From the NCBI GenBank assembly GCA_045105775.1, contig JBGCDW010000113.1:1-11258 (forward strand): a stretch of DNA of 11,258 nt. The letters run 5' to 3'. Shown here piece by piece: positions 1-6,936 of this stretch (position 1 is its first letter; each line of letters begins with the position of its first letter). The notes beneath the pieces are model-generated. The model made no database searches and had not been told where the DNA came from. It worked only from the letters and a program-made list of their open reading frames with translations. The position numbers were made by a program, and so were the translations under genes. The stretch comes from Aureispira sp045105775. GTDB taxonomy: Bacteria; Bacteroidota; Bacteroidia; Chitinophagales; Saprospiraceae.

Positions 1-268
1 TGATGTAATTTTATCTGCTGTCGGGAGTTGTACTTGTCGTCTCATTTCTATGTTCAAGTTTTGGTAGACCTAAACATACTGTGAGATTTCGTACAATTCC
101 TGATTTTTCAATGAACTTTTGCTAAAGTGTATAGTAACTTAGAGGTTTAGTTTAAACATAGATAACAAAAAAATATTTAATACTTTTTTAAGAGATCAGC
201 ATGGGCATAGAAACCAAAAATTTAGTGCTCAAAGTGGTGCTATCAAAGACCTCAAAGATAAATATCCT
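1..268. other. Leader region without a supported gene
   Basis: No complete gene is visible here. Stops occur in all three forward frames between about 130 and 165, so no upstream gene reads through. From 143 the frame of the following gene is open and its codons look coding, for example around 190-268, but it has no ATG, GTG or TTG before 269. Frame 2 is open from the window edge to a TAG near 65, which could be the tail of an upstream gene but is too short to judge. I found no convincing promoter or hairpin. Confidence 0.4.
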
Positions 269-550
269 ATGTCTTCTTCTTCGTTTATGGGGGGAAAGAC
301 AACGACACACAATTTTACCTTTGATAACATAACCGTATCAAAGGCTTTTGTCGAGGTTCATCCTAAACAACTAAAAAGCATTTTAGATAAAAAAATAGTA
401 GATCTTACTAGTTTTTATTTAGAATTTGATACTGCAGGGTCTGCTAAGGTTTATGAGCTTACGCTGTCACGAAGTACAAGAAACTTTGCAGGGGATTATC
501 TAAAGGATGAGCCTGTAAATGGAAAGAATAGAGGCGTTGTGTCTGCTTAA
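269..550 (+). CDS. Hypothetical protein, possibly 5'-truncated
   Basis: I do not recognise this 93-residue protein. It has no signal peptide, no membrane segment and no cysteines. The sequence alternates short hydrophobic and polar stretches (FDNITVSKAFVEV, SFYLEFDTAG, KVYELTLS), which suggests a small beta-rich fold. The start at 269 is the first ATG, but the frame is open back to 143 and the upstream residues, including IFNTFLRDQHGHRNQKF, read like real protein. The gene may therefore use a rare start such as ATA, or be the 3' remnant of a longer gene. A strong terminator lies 22 bases past the stop, which supports a real transcript ending here. Confidence 0.55.
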   Translation: MSSSSFMGGKTTTHNFTFDNITVSKAFVEVHPKQLKSILDKKIVDLTSFYLEFDTAGSAKVYELTLSRSTRNFAGDYLKDEPVNGKNRGVVSA

Positions 551-571
551 TTTATATATATATATTATTTT

Positions 572-608
572 AAAAAGCTACCTGTTTATTTCAACAGGTA
601 GCTTTTTT
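572..608 (+). terminator. Strong rho-independent terminator
   Basis: A perfect 15-bp stem pairs AAAAAGCTACCTGTT (572-586) with AACAGGTAGCTTTTT (593-607) around a 6-base loop, TATTTC. The right arm runs into a T tract (603-608). The flanking A and T tracts are symmetric, so it could work in both directions. It separates the short gene ending at 550 from the lipoprotein starting at 624, only about 16 bases after the T tract. The lipoprotein promoter must therefore overlap this region, or the gene depends on read-through. Confidence 0.9.
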
Positions 609-623
609 GTTAAAAATATCTTT

Positions 624-1715
624 ATGAAGATGAGATGGTTGTTAATTGGGTGGTTGTGCTTACTGATAGGATGTACACCACCAACAACAATAGAGCCTAT
701 TGAAAATTTAGAGGACCCAATAGATATTAGAATAGTGCAAAATGGCGCAGATGAATTATGGCTTTTACAGCAGTTTAAGCGAGCTTATCATTACAGGTTG
801 GGTGCTACTGTGGAGTTAATAGATAGTATTGCCTATAGTTCTTTACTGTATGCAGATAGTAGTTTTATAGTAGCACAAGATACGTTTGGATCAGGCGAAA
901 ATGCCTTGTCTGTTCAAGGAGTTAGTGCTTGGGATGGTCGTGGAACAGTGCTCTGGCAACAGCTACTAGGGACAGTAATGGATAATTATAGAATGGGTTT
1001 TGTGCAAACTTATTTTCATTTAAGAGCAGAGCAACATTTATTGTTGACTCCTTCTACAGGGCAGGTCATGGCAAGAAATGATTATGCTAGGTTAGGGCCT
1101 TTGAACCTTCAAAATTCTTGGATATGGCTCAAAACAAGGGTTGAAAAGAAAGAAAAAGCTACCTTTTATTGGCTAATTTATAAACAAGACAAGCAGCTCA
1201 TTAGTCAGTTGGAAGACACTTTATTTCTATCTACTATTTATGATTATGCCTATGATCGTAATGATTCTATTACTTATCTAACAACAAACAGGTTGTATAA
1301 TTTAGATTATAGACCTATAGCTGTGCTTAATAAGAACACATTAGAGGTGGTAGATACGTTTCATATACCCTTGCAAAATCAAGAAGAGCGTTATGTTTTT
1401 ACTCCCCCCGTATTTTATCCGTATCAGAATGGCGTATATATCTATGATAAGAAAACTACTTTTTGTAGTTACATAAACGATAAATACCAGTATCAACGTA
1501 TACCCTTTGGGTCTAACGTTTATCATATTTGGAATAAATCCGCAGAAGAAATTTATGTACTAGCAGGACGTAATTTTTATAGTATCAACCATGCCACTCA
1601 AACCAAACAATTGTTGTGGACACACTCCAAGGATCTGCTAGTGGGAATGGTACACCAAAACTATTTATATGCAGTGGATGAAACAGGTTTGTTTTTTAGA
1701 AAAAAGATGATGTAA
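624..1715 (+). CDS. Putative lipoprotein with possible PQQ-like beta-propeller
   Basis: Encodes 363 residues. The start at 624 gives a clean lipoprotein signal: MKMR, a hydrophobic run WLLIGWLCLL, then the lipobox L14-I15-G16-C17. Cys17 would be lipidated and the protein anchored in a membrane facing the periplasm or the outside. The frame opens further upstream, but that part would translate the terminator hairpin and destroy the signal peptide, so it is not the start. The mature part has repeated strand motifs of the type seen in PQQ/WD-like propellers, for example the stretch around SAWDGRGTVLWQ and the C-terminal FYSINHATQTKQLLWT followed by NYLYAVDETG. The propeller fold is inferred; the function is unknown. 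The gene stands alone between two terminators. Confidence 0.75.
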   Translation: MKMRWLLIGWLCLLIGCTPPTTIEPIENLEDPIDIRIVQNGADELWLLQQFKRAYHYRLGATVELIDSIAYSSLLYADSSFIVAQDTFGSGENALSVQGVSAWDGRGTVLWQQLLGTVMDNYRMGFVQTYFHLRAEQHLLLTPSTGQVMARNDYARLGPLNLQNSWIWLKTRVEKKEKATFYWLIYKQDKQLISQLEDTLFLSTIYDYAYDRNDSITYLTTNRLYNLDYRPIAVLNKNTLEVVDTFHIPLQNQEERYVFTPPVFYPYQNGVYIYDKKTTFCSYINDKYQYQRIPFGSNVYHIWNKSAEEIYVLAGRNFYSINHATQTKQLLWTHSKDLLVGMVHQNYLYAVDETGLFFRKKMM

Positions 1716-1779
1716 ATCCTATCTTTTTTGAAATTAGAAATATTTTTTGAAGAAATGGTTGTTTTTTGATAGATAGTGT

Positions 1780-1812
1780 AGGTGTAAAAATAAAATTACA
1801 CTTGTTTTTTTA
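1780..1812 (+). terminator. Probable weak rho-independent terminator
   Basis: An 8-bp stem with one G-T wobble pairs AGGTGTAA (1780-1787) with TTACACTT (1796-1803) around an AT-only 8-base loop, followed by GTTTTTTTA. It lies 65 bases after the lipoprotein stop and before the RadC-like gene, so it fits a terminator. The stem is AT-rich and only moderately stable. Confidence 0.45.
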
Positions 1813-1873
1813 CTTTAAATTTTGTAGCATTGCAATAAATGATTAAAATGAAATAAAGTATTAAAACATCTAT

Positions 1874-2515
1874 ATGAAAAGCGAGCAACCAAAAAAAAAT
1901 CAAGATAACTCTTTGTTATTGAAAGACTTGTATGATATTGTTCAAGAAATTTTATTAAAAGGAGATATTCCAGCCGAAGGAGAAAGCTATTTTTGGGCAA
2001 TAGGACTAAGTGAGCATCAACAATTGATATTAATGGAGTTTTTGAATGCCAAACATTTGGAAAACTTATCTGCTACAGAGGTTTTTCAGGTGGCGTTGCA
2101 AAAAAGAGCCAGCTCTGTATTGTTGTGTCAACGTTCCTACGATCAAAATTTGACATTTGGAGAACAAGAATTGATTTATATTCGTCAATTATTGCAGGTG
2201 GGCTATCTTATTCAATTGCCACTTTTAGATCATTTGTTGCTCAAAGAGGAAGGATACTACAGTCTTATGCAATCAGGTGCTTTGGGTGAAGAATATTCCT
2301 TGGAAGATAAGCCCACGCTCACTATTCAAAATGCAGAAATGTTGGCGTATCAATCGGTCAAAGATGCTCAACATGCCTTAGAGGCGAGTTACCATGAGGA
2401 TAGAGAAGAGATAGCCCTTCACTTGTACCATGAAGGACTATCGCTAGAGCAAATTATTGCCATTACAGGGCTTTCGGAAGAAACCTTGCTGCTGTTGCTG
2501 GATATTGGTGGGTAA
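1874..2515 (+). CDS. Degenerate RadC/JAB (MPN)-fold protein with C-terminal HTH-like tail
   Basis: Encodes 213 residues. Residues 38-131 follow the RadC domain closely: AIGLSEHQQLILMEFLNA, then LSATEVFQVALQKRASSVLL, then a tail ending PLLDHLLLKEEGYYSL, matching the RadC IPVLDHLIIGDGRYYSL region. Aligned without gaps, the RadC catalytic segment HNHPSG corresponds to QRSYDQ (residues 86-91). Both metal-binding histidines are gone, so zinc hydrolase activity is unlikely. Residues 177-209 (REEIALHLYHEGLSLEQIIAITGLSEETLL) resemble the short helix-turn-helix tail seen at the end of Rpn/PD-(D/E)XK transposase-like proteins. RadC-family proteins are linked to mobile elements and DNA repair, but their role is poorly known. 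No mobile genes are seen here. It is cytoplasmic and likely monocistronic, with its stop one base from that of the convergent receptor gene. Confidence 0.72.
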   Translation: MKSEQPKKNQDNSLLLKDLYDIVQEILLKGDIPAEGESYFWAIGLSEHQQLILMEFLNAKHLENLSATEVFQVALQKRASSVLLCQRSYDQNLTFGEQELIYIRQLLQVGYLIQLPLLDHLLLKEEGYYSLMQSGALGEEYSLEDKPTLTIQNAEMLAYQSVKDAQHALEASYHEDREEIALHLYHEGLSLEQIIAITGLSEETLLLLLDIGG

Positions 2516-2516
2516 A

Positions 2517-4856
2517 CTATTGCTTAGAAGTGGCTTTGCCTGAAAATTTCCAACGCACACCCAAGTAAAATTCACGTCCATGAATAGGAGAGTACGCATA
2601 GGCGGTATCAAAATAAGCACTAAAACCTGCTGCAGTATTGGGATCGTTGTAGCCTACTAATGGAGAAATGGGCTGGCGGTAATCCAATAAATTTTGTATG
2701 CCTGCATAAATCTGCAATTGCAACGGAGAAAAATCCTTGGTCAATTGCAGATTGTGCATGGCAAAAGGCTGAGAAGTGGTTGATCTTGCAACCGTAGAAA
2801 CATTGCCTTGGGCATCTACATCAAATACTTCGGGCAGTGCCATAGAGCCTGTTAGGGTACCAGAGTAGGCGATGTTTAGTTTCCACGGACGATGGTTGTA
2901 TTGTATCATCCAGTTGCCGCTATACAAAGGAGCGTATTCCAAAGGTGTGGTTTCCCATTGGTTTTGTTCGCCTTTATTGGTTTGGGTAGCCCATTGTACA
3001 TTGGCCGAAAGGCTCCAACTGAGTGGAAAATCCATTTGGTGATAGTAACTGGCACTAAAACCACGCGTTTGGGCATAGCCTTCTAGGTTCTTATAAATAA
3101 TTTTATTGGCATCACTATAGTCAGGAAAAATGGCATTGCTAAAATAGGTGTAAAAGGCATCTATATTAAAATTTCCTTGTCCCTTGCCCCATGCAAATAC
3201 ATGATTAAAATTGAGCGAGGCGTTGTAAGAACGTTCGGGTTGCAAGGCTTCTGCAATCTCCACTTGACGATTGCCCGTAACAAAGGCATGATCTTCGGTA
3301 AATAAATTGACAATCCTAAACCCTGTTCCTGCATTCAAACGAAAGGTTGTCCAAGTGCTGGGTTGGTATTTGATGTTGAAACGAGGAGCTGGAATAAATC
3401 CATGATTTTGGTAGTAATCTAAACGACAACCATACAACAAGGCCACTTTATTGGAAAGATCCCAAGCATCTTGCACATAAATTCCAGGAATAAATTGATG
3501 ATCGCCCACCGTTTGTAGCAAACTGTCTTGAGTAGCAATGGTATTATCGTCATAGTATTGATAACGAAAGGTTAAACCTGCTGTGATCCCATGCCCTTTG
3601 TAGTATTTGTTCCAATTGAAGTTCGTAAAGCCTACATATTGGGTCGCCACATAATAATCAGAACCATAATAACTATCTTGATAATGCCCAGAAAAAGAAT
3701 AATCTAGTTTGATGTATTCCTCGGTAGGCAAATCATAAGTACCCAGCACTTCCCAACGTTGGGTAAAAATACTCTCGCCATAAATTTGGTCATCGCCTCT
3801 AAGTTGTAAGTAGTTTCTATCTTGAACAAATTCCGTTACCCCATTTCTTCTATCTTCGTAATAATACCGTGCAAAAAGGGAAAAACGGCGATTTTTGGGG
3901 CGTTTTAGGGTGATTTTTGCAAATGCAGAAACTCTATCTAGGTTAATTAAATCGCCAAAACCATCTCCATTATCGTCATGGTTGGTTCCTACATAGGCAT
4001 GGCTTATACCAATCATACTGCTCCAATTGCCCCAAGTTTGTGCAATCGATAGGTTATTAAAGCTCTCGAAGTGGCTCGTACCTCGTACATCTAGAGAAAT
4101 AAGTGGTTCTTGACGCGGATTTTTAGTAATAATATTAATAACACCAGCCACTGCCTCGGAACCAAAAACAGTAGAGCTTGGACCTTTGGTAATTTCTATT
4201 CGATCAATCATAGTGGTAGGCAATCCATTAAGCCCATACACGGAGGCTAAATTGCCATACATAGGCGTGCCATCAATCAACACGGCTGTATACTGCCCTG
4301 GCAGTCCATTAATACTAATAGTATTGGTAAAACAAACGCCACAGGCTACTTCTTCTTGCACACCACTAACCAAGGTTAGGGCTTCTACTAAGTTGGTAGG
4401 GGAGGTGATTTTATTAAGAACCTCAGGATCAATTATAAATTTTGTGGCAACAGTGGGGGCTATTATATTGGGGGCACAGCAAGTCGAATTTGGGGGCTTC
4501 TGCCCATTGCTATTCACCACAATTTCTTCTTTAACGGCTGTCGCAGTCGCTAAGTGAATCAACCCCAAATCAAGTTGTGTCTCTTTCAATACAACTGTTT
4601 CTTGCACAGCGCTGCTTCCCACATAAGAAATACGCATGTCATAAGTTCCATAAGATACATTGCTAAGATTAAAATAACCATCATAGTCACTAGTTGTAAA
4701 ATGATGGGTTAAACTGTCGTTAATCCACAAAGAAATATTGGCTGCCAAAACAGCTTCATAGTCAGAGTTTAATAATCTTCCTTCGATGCTCCCCGTTGGC
4801 TGCCCTATAACTATAAAGGTGTTCCAAGAAAGTAGAAAAAGTAAAATGTATTTCAT
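2517..4856 (-). CDS. TonB-dependent outer membrane receptor, possibly metal-linked
   Basis: Encodes 779 residues from the ATG at 4856, chosen because it places a standard signal peptide (MKYILLFLLSWNTFIVIG, then Q19) at the N terminus; an upstream ATG at 4886 would add ten residues before it. Domains in order are a carboxypeptidase-D-like regulatory domain (about 22-95), a plug (about 138-248, with INGLPGQYTAVLIDGTPMYG and RIEITKGPSSTVFGSEAVAGVINIITK), and a 22-strand-type barrel to the end. Before and within the plug are C126-C127 and C172-G-V-C175. Similar cysteine-bearing receptors in Bacteroidota often sit near heavy-metal genes, so copper or another metal is a plausible cargo, but this is inference. 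An extracellular loop carries DDNGDGFGD (294-302), an EF-hand/calcium-type motif. The last barrel strand (LGVRWKF) is followed by ten extra residues. No SusD partner is adjacent. Confidence 0.9.
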   Translation of the reverse strand: MKYILLFLLSWNTFIVIGQPTGSIEGRLLNSDYEAVLAANISLWINDSLTHHFTTSDYDGYFNLSNVSYGTYDMRISYVGSSAVQETVVLKETQLDLGLIHLATATAVKEEIVVNSNGQKPPNSTCCAPNIIAPTVATKFIIDPEVLNKITSPTNLVEALTLVSGVQEEVACGVCFTNTISINGLPGQYTAVLIDGTPMYGNLASVYGLNGLPTTMIDRIEITKGPSSTVFGSEAVAGVINIITKNPRQEPLISLDVRGTSHFESFNNLSIAQTWGNWSSMIGISHAYVGTNHDDNGDGFGDLINLDRVSAFAKITLKRPKNRRFSLFARYYYEDRRNGVTEFVQDRNYLQLRGDDQIYGESIFTQRWEVLGTYDLPTEEYIKLDYSFSGHYQDSYYGSDYYVATQYVGFTNFNWNKYYKGHGITAGLTFRYQYYDDNTIATQDSLLQTVGDHQFIPGIYVQDAWDLSNKVALLYGCRLDYYQNHGFIPAPRFNIKYQPSTWTTFRLNAGTGFRIVNLFTEDHAFVTGNRQVEIAEALQPERSYNASLNFNHVFAWGKGQGNFNIDAFYTYFSNAIFPDYSDANKIIYKNLEGYAQTRGFSASYYHQMDFPLSWSLSANVQWATQTNKGEQNQWETTPLEYAPLYSGNWMIQYNHRPWKLNIAYSGTLTGSMALPEVFDVDAQGNVSTVARSTTSQPFAMHNLQLTKDFSPLQLQIYAGIQNLLDYRQPISPLVGYNDPNTAAGFSAYFDTAYAYSPIHGREFYLGVRWKFSGKATSKQ

Positions 4857-4902
4857 TATTAATTCTTTATTAAAGGCGTTGGTCAACGCTGTATGTTGAA
4901 GT

Positions 4903-4924
4903 TGTAGTACAAATGTAGTACAAT
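4903..4924 (-). promoter_or_regulatory. Receptor promoter -7 box overlapped by a CopY/BlaI-type operator
   Basis: On the minus strand TACATTTG (4917-4910) matches the Bacteroidota -7 consensus TAnnTTTG, about 54 bases before the receptor ATG. The same bases form TACAAATGTA (4908-4917), which fits the CopY/BlaI/MecI half-site arrangement TACA-nn-TGTA. The palindrome extends to GTAGTACA-AA-TGTAGTAC with 7 of 8 arm positions paired. The site is also two 11-bp tandem copies (TGTAGTACAAA, TGTAGTACAAT). A repressor bound here would cover the -7 box. No TTG -33 element is seen at the usual spacing, and no repressor gene is in the window. Confidence 0.45.
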
Positions 4925-4944
4925 CTAAATTAATTTTTAGGCTT

Positions 4945-4964
4945 GTCTAAAAATATTTTTAGAC
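4945..4964. repeat. Perfect 20-bp palindrome
   Basis: GTCTAAAAATATTTTTAGAC is fully self-complementary with no loop. It lies about 90 bases upstream of the receptor ATG, just beyond the promoter box. Related pieces, CTAAATTAATTTTTAG and TTTTTAGGC, precede it on the plus strand. It could bind a dimeric regulator, or act as a cruciform or weak terminator, but its lack of GC pairs and of a loop makes the last unlikely. Confidence 0.5.
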
Positions 4965-5119
4965 TATAAGAATAATTTTTTACAAGAGTCTTACTTTGTC
5001 GCAAGTTCATAGGGGAATCGAACCTCACTTATGGTAGTTGTTGTCTGTTGTTAATGGGATTAAAAGATAAAGCAGCAACTATCTTGTCTAAATGTTGTAT
5101 CTTTCATAACGTTGTTATC

Positions 5120-5298
5120 GAAGTTGTTTAAAAATGGAATAGCGTTGAACCGAGCCTGCGAACCGAGGCTCTGCCGAGCTCATAAGCAACGCGCACTAGC
5201 TCACGTAAGTATAATGAGTGATAATTTGATTCTAACCGAGCTTGTGAGCTCACTTCGTTCGGTTCATTAGCGACATTAGGCTATTCTTAAACAACTTC
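5120..5298. repeat. MITE-like non-coding element with inverted ends
   Basis: The ends are perfect 12-bp inverted repeats, GAAGTTGTTTAA at 5120-5131 and TTAAACAACTTC at 5287-5298. Inverted identity resumes inward with GAATAGC and TGAACCGA blocks. The interior is GC-richer than its surroundings and full of hairpins: GAGCCT/AGGCTC (5152-5171), AACCGA/TCGGTT (5234-5264) and the palindrome GTGAGCTCAC (5244-5253). It has no open reading frame. Size (179 bp), terminal repeats and palindromic content fit a miniature inverted-repeat element or a bacterial REP-like repeat. No clear target duplication is seen; TTATC occurs just left of the element and again 3 bases past its right end. Confidence 0.55.
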
Positions 5299-5328
5299 AT
5301 TTTATCTTTTGTAGACAACCTTCATTAT

Positions 5329-5883
5329 ATGAACTTTTGTAGTCAATGTGGTCATGGGCCACTTTTGTATAAAATTCCTGCTGGCGATACACGCGCTCGT
5401 TTTATTTGTTCTAACTGTGAGACGATTCATTATCAGAATCCTAAGATTGTTTGTGGCTGTTTGGTTTTTCATGAACAGAAAGTTTTGCTAGGCAAACGCG
5501 ACATTGAACCTAGACGGGGCAAATGGAATTTGCCTGCGGGTTTTATGGAAAATGGCGAAACGGTAATGCAAGGGGCTACACGAGAGGTCTGGGAAGAAAT
5601 GCGGGCCAAGGTTATCATTGAACGCTTGCATACTGTATACAATATCAACCACGTCAATCAGGTTTATTTTTTGTTTCTAGCCAAGTTGGATGAACCGAAT
5701 TTTGCGGCAGCAGACGAAACGACAGAGGTGCGTTTGTTTGATGTGGATGAAATTCCTTGGAAAGATTTGGCTTTTTATTCCAATCATTTTGCTCTAAAAC
5801 GTTATTTGGCAGATCCCAATTTTAAGGGAGTACACCACGGCAATAATGAGGTGTATATGTCAGAAGTGAAAGAGGGATCGTAG
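5329..5883 (+). CDS. Nudix hydrolase with N-terminal zinc ribbon
   Basis: Encodes 184 residues. The N terminus is a zinc ribbon with C4-x2-C7 and C27-x2-C30 (Nudix_N_2 type). The Nudix fold follows, with LLGKRDIEPRRGKWNLPAGF leading into the Nudix box: G71, E77, R85-E86, E89-E90. These glutamates bind the Mg ions that drive pyrophosphate cleavage. The canonical Gly after the EE pair is Arg92, a deviation I recall as common in this zinc-ribbon subfamily, so activity is probably kept. Family members hydrolyse nucleoside diphosphate derivatives such as ADP-ribose or NAD-type compounds; the exact substrate cannot be read from sequence. It is cytoplasmic. The start is the first ATG and gives the ribbon its usual position. 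The next gene begins 62 bases downstream on the same strand, so the two may share a transcript. Confidence 0.9.
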   Translation: MNFCSQCGHGPLLYKIPAGDTRARFICSNCETIHYQNPKIVCGCLVFHEQKVLLGKRDIEPRRGKWNLPAGFMENGETVMQGATREVWEEMRAKVIIERLHTVYNINHVNQVYFLFLAKLDEPNFAAADETTEVRLFDVDEIPWKDLAFYSNHFALKRYLADPNFKGVHHGNNEVYMSEVKEGS

Positions 5884-5945
5884 TTTCTAAAAAAAGGACT
5901 ACTTTTTGCCTTAGAAGTGCTATGCTTTTTCATTTAACTCATACC

Positions 5946-6779
5946 ATGCACTTTTTATTTTTATTGTTGTTAATTTTTGTGCCATTCTTGGGCATAGGAC
6001 AGGTAGATTATACCGCAGACAGTCCATATCGTAAACATGTAGAAGGGGAAGTGGCTTGGACTTTATACCAAGAAACAAAGGTGTATTGGGGACCCGATAC
6101 ACAGGCTCTACTCTATGCAACACTACCTGTAGGCACTGCCCTAACCATTGTAGAGCGTCTGGACGAAGCCGAAAAACGACAAGGCTTTTTTACCAATTGG
6201 TATCGAGCCGCTTACCAAGGCCAAGAAATATTTGTATGGGGGGGAGATTTGGCTGTAGCCAAACAACAAAATGTCACCACAGGATTGACCATTCTATATG
6301 GATTGAAACAAATAAGAATGGTAGAACGAGGTACTTATCAAGAGCCTCAATTGGAATTGGTAGTAGTGGCATATAGGCAAGGGGAATGGATAGACAGCAT
6401 ACACCTAGCTGCTATAGGCACCTTATACACCCTAACCAATCTTCAACTTAGAGGCAATCAAGGATTAGCAGGAATCCAAGAAATTGTTGAAATTGCATTT
6501 AGTGATGGCTATTGTGGAGGCGTAGCAGCAACAGCTACCTTGCTATGGAATGGCCAAAATTGGACAAAACTCGCTATCTTGAGCCAAGGATTTGGTGACA
6601 ACCATTTTTCCAATGCTTATTACCAATACCCCCAAGAACATCAAACAGGCAGTAACATCATAGAATTACACCGCGAAAAAGGTTATTATAACCAAGAACG
6701 CCAAGCGATTTATACCCAACAGAATATTCAAATTTTTGAATGGACAGGAAAGCAATTATTATTGATAGATGGTGGGTAG
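5946..6779 (+). CDS. Secreted SH3-like domain protein
   Basis: Encodes 277 residues from the ATG at 5946. That start gives a signal peptide with a strong hydrophobic core (MHFLFLLLLIFVPFLGIGQ); an ATG at 5922 would add eight polar residues in front and is less likely. Residues about 37-105 look like a bacterial SH3 domain: AWTLYQETKVYWGPDTQALLYATLPVGTALTIVERL, then NWYRAAYQGQEIFVWGGDL. Such domains often bind cell-wall or surface ligands. The C-terminal 170 residues have no domain I recognise; they are strand-rich with SDGYCGG near the middle. The protein probably acts in the periplasm or at the surface. It lies directly behind the Nudix gene, and its stop codon is inside the left arm of a 14-bp hairpin that starts the repeat array. 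Confidence 0.75.
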   Translation: MHFLFLLLLIFVPFLGIGQVDYTADSPYRKHVEGEVAWTLYQETKVYWGPDTQALLYATLPVGTALTIVERLDEAEKRQGFFTNWYRAAYQGQEIFVWGGDLAVAKQQNVTTGLTILYGLKQIRMVERGTYQEPQLELVVVAYRQGEWIDSIHLAAIGTLYTLTNLQLRGNQGLAGIQEIVEIAFSDGYCGGVAATATLLWNGQNWTKLAILSQGFGDNHFSNAYYQYPQEHQTGSNIIELHREKGYYNQERQAIYTQQNIQIFEWTGKQLLLIDGG

Positions 6780-6936
6780 GGGCGTATTGCATACGCCCCT
6801 ACCCATTATTGCATACGCCCCTACCTATTATTGCATACGCCCCTACCCATTATTGCATACGCCCCTACCCACCAACGCAATACGCCCTTACGGCATACGC
6901 CCCACCAACGCATACGCCCTTACGCCCCTACCCATT
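6773..6936. repeat. 22-bp GC-rich tandem repeat array with leading hairpin
   Basis: Four near-exact 22-bp copies start at 6789, 6811, 6833 and 6855; each is GCATACGCCCCTACCC plus a 6-base tail, ATTATT in the first three and ACCAAC in the last. The second has one T for C. Degenerate copies continue to about 6934 (CAATACGCCCTTACG, GCATACGCCCCACC, GCATACGCCCTTACGCCCC). The first unit is preceded by an inverted half-copy, so 6773-6786 pairs with 6792-6805 in a perfect 14-bp stem with a TTGCA loop. The array exactly fills the gap between the stop codons of the convergent SH3 and kinase genes. The hairpin may end both transcripts, although it lacks a T tract. Any frame through it gives low-complexity peptides and is not coding. 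Confidence 0.9.

Larger units (their letters stand above)
4857..5328. other. Long non-coding region between divergent genes
   Basis: This 472-base stretch separates the divergent receptor (-) and Nudix (+) genes. It holds the receptor promoter with a CopY-like box (4903-4924), a perfect palindrome (4945-4964) and a MITE-like element (5120-5298). Between them, 4965-5119 shows only a small hairpin ATAAC-GTT-GTTAT (5106-5118) and a piece on the minus strand resembling a tRNA T-arm (about 5012-5026) without the rest of a tRNA. No protein-coding reading is supported. The Nudix promoter must lie in or just after the MITE-like element. Confidence 0.6.

Noticed and set aside
1802..1824. A possible promoter with TTG and a TTTG box before the RadC-like gene
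   Set aside because: The TA-to-TTTG spacing is one base too long and the TTG lies only about 11 bases upstream instead of about 19.
5005..5030. A tRNA-like T-arm (GGTTCGATTCC) on the minus strand
   Set aside because: The stem pairs poorly and no D-arm, anticodon arm or acceptor stem can be built around it; no integrase or att duplication is nearby.
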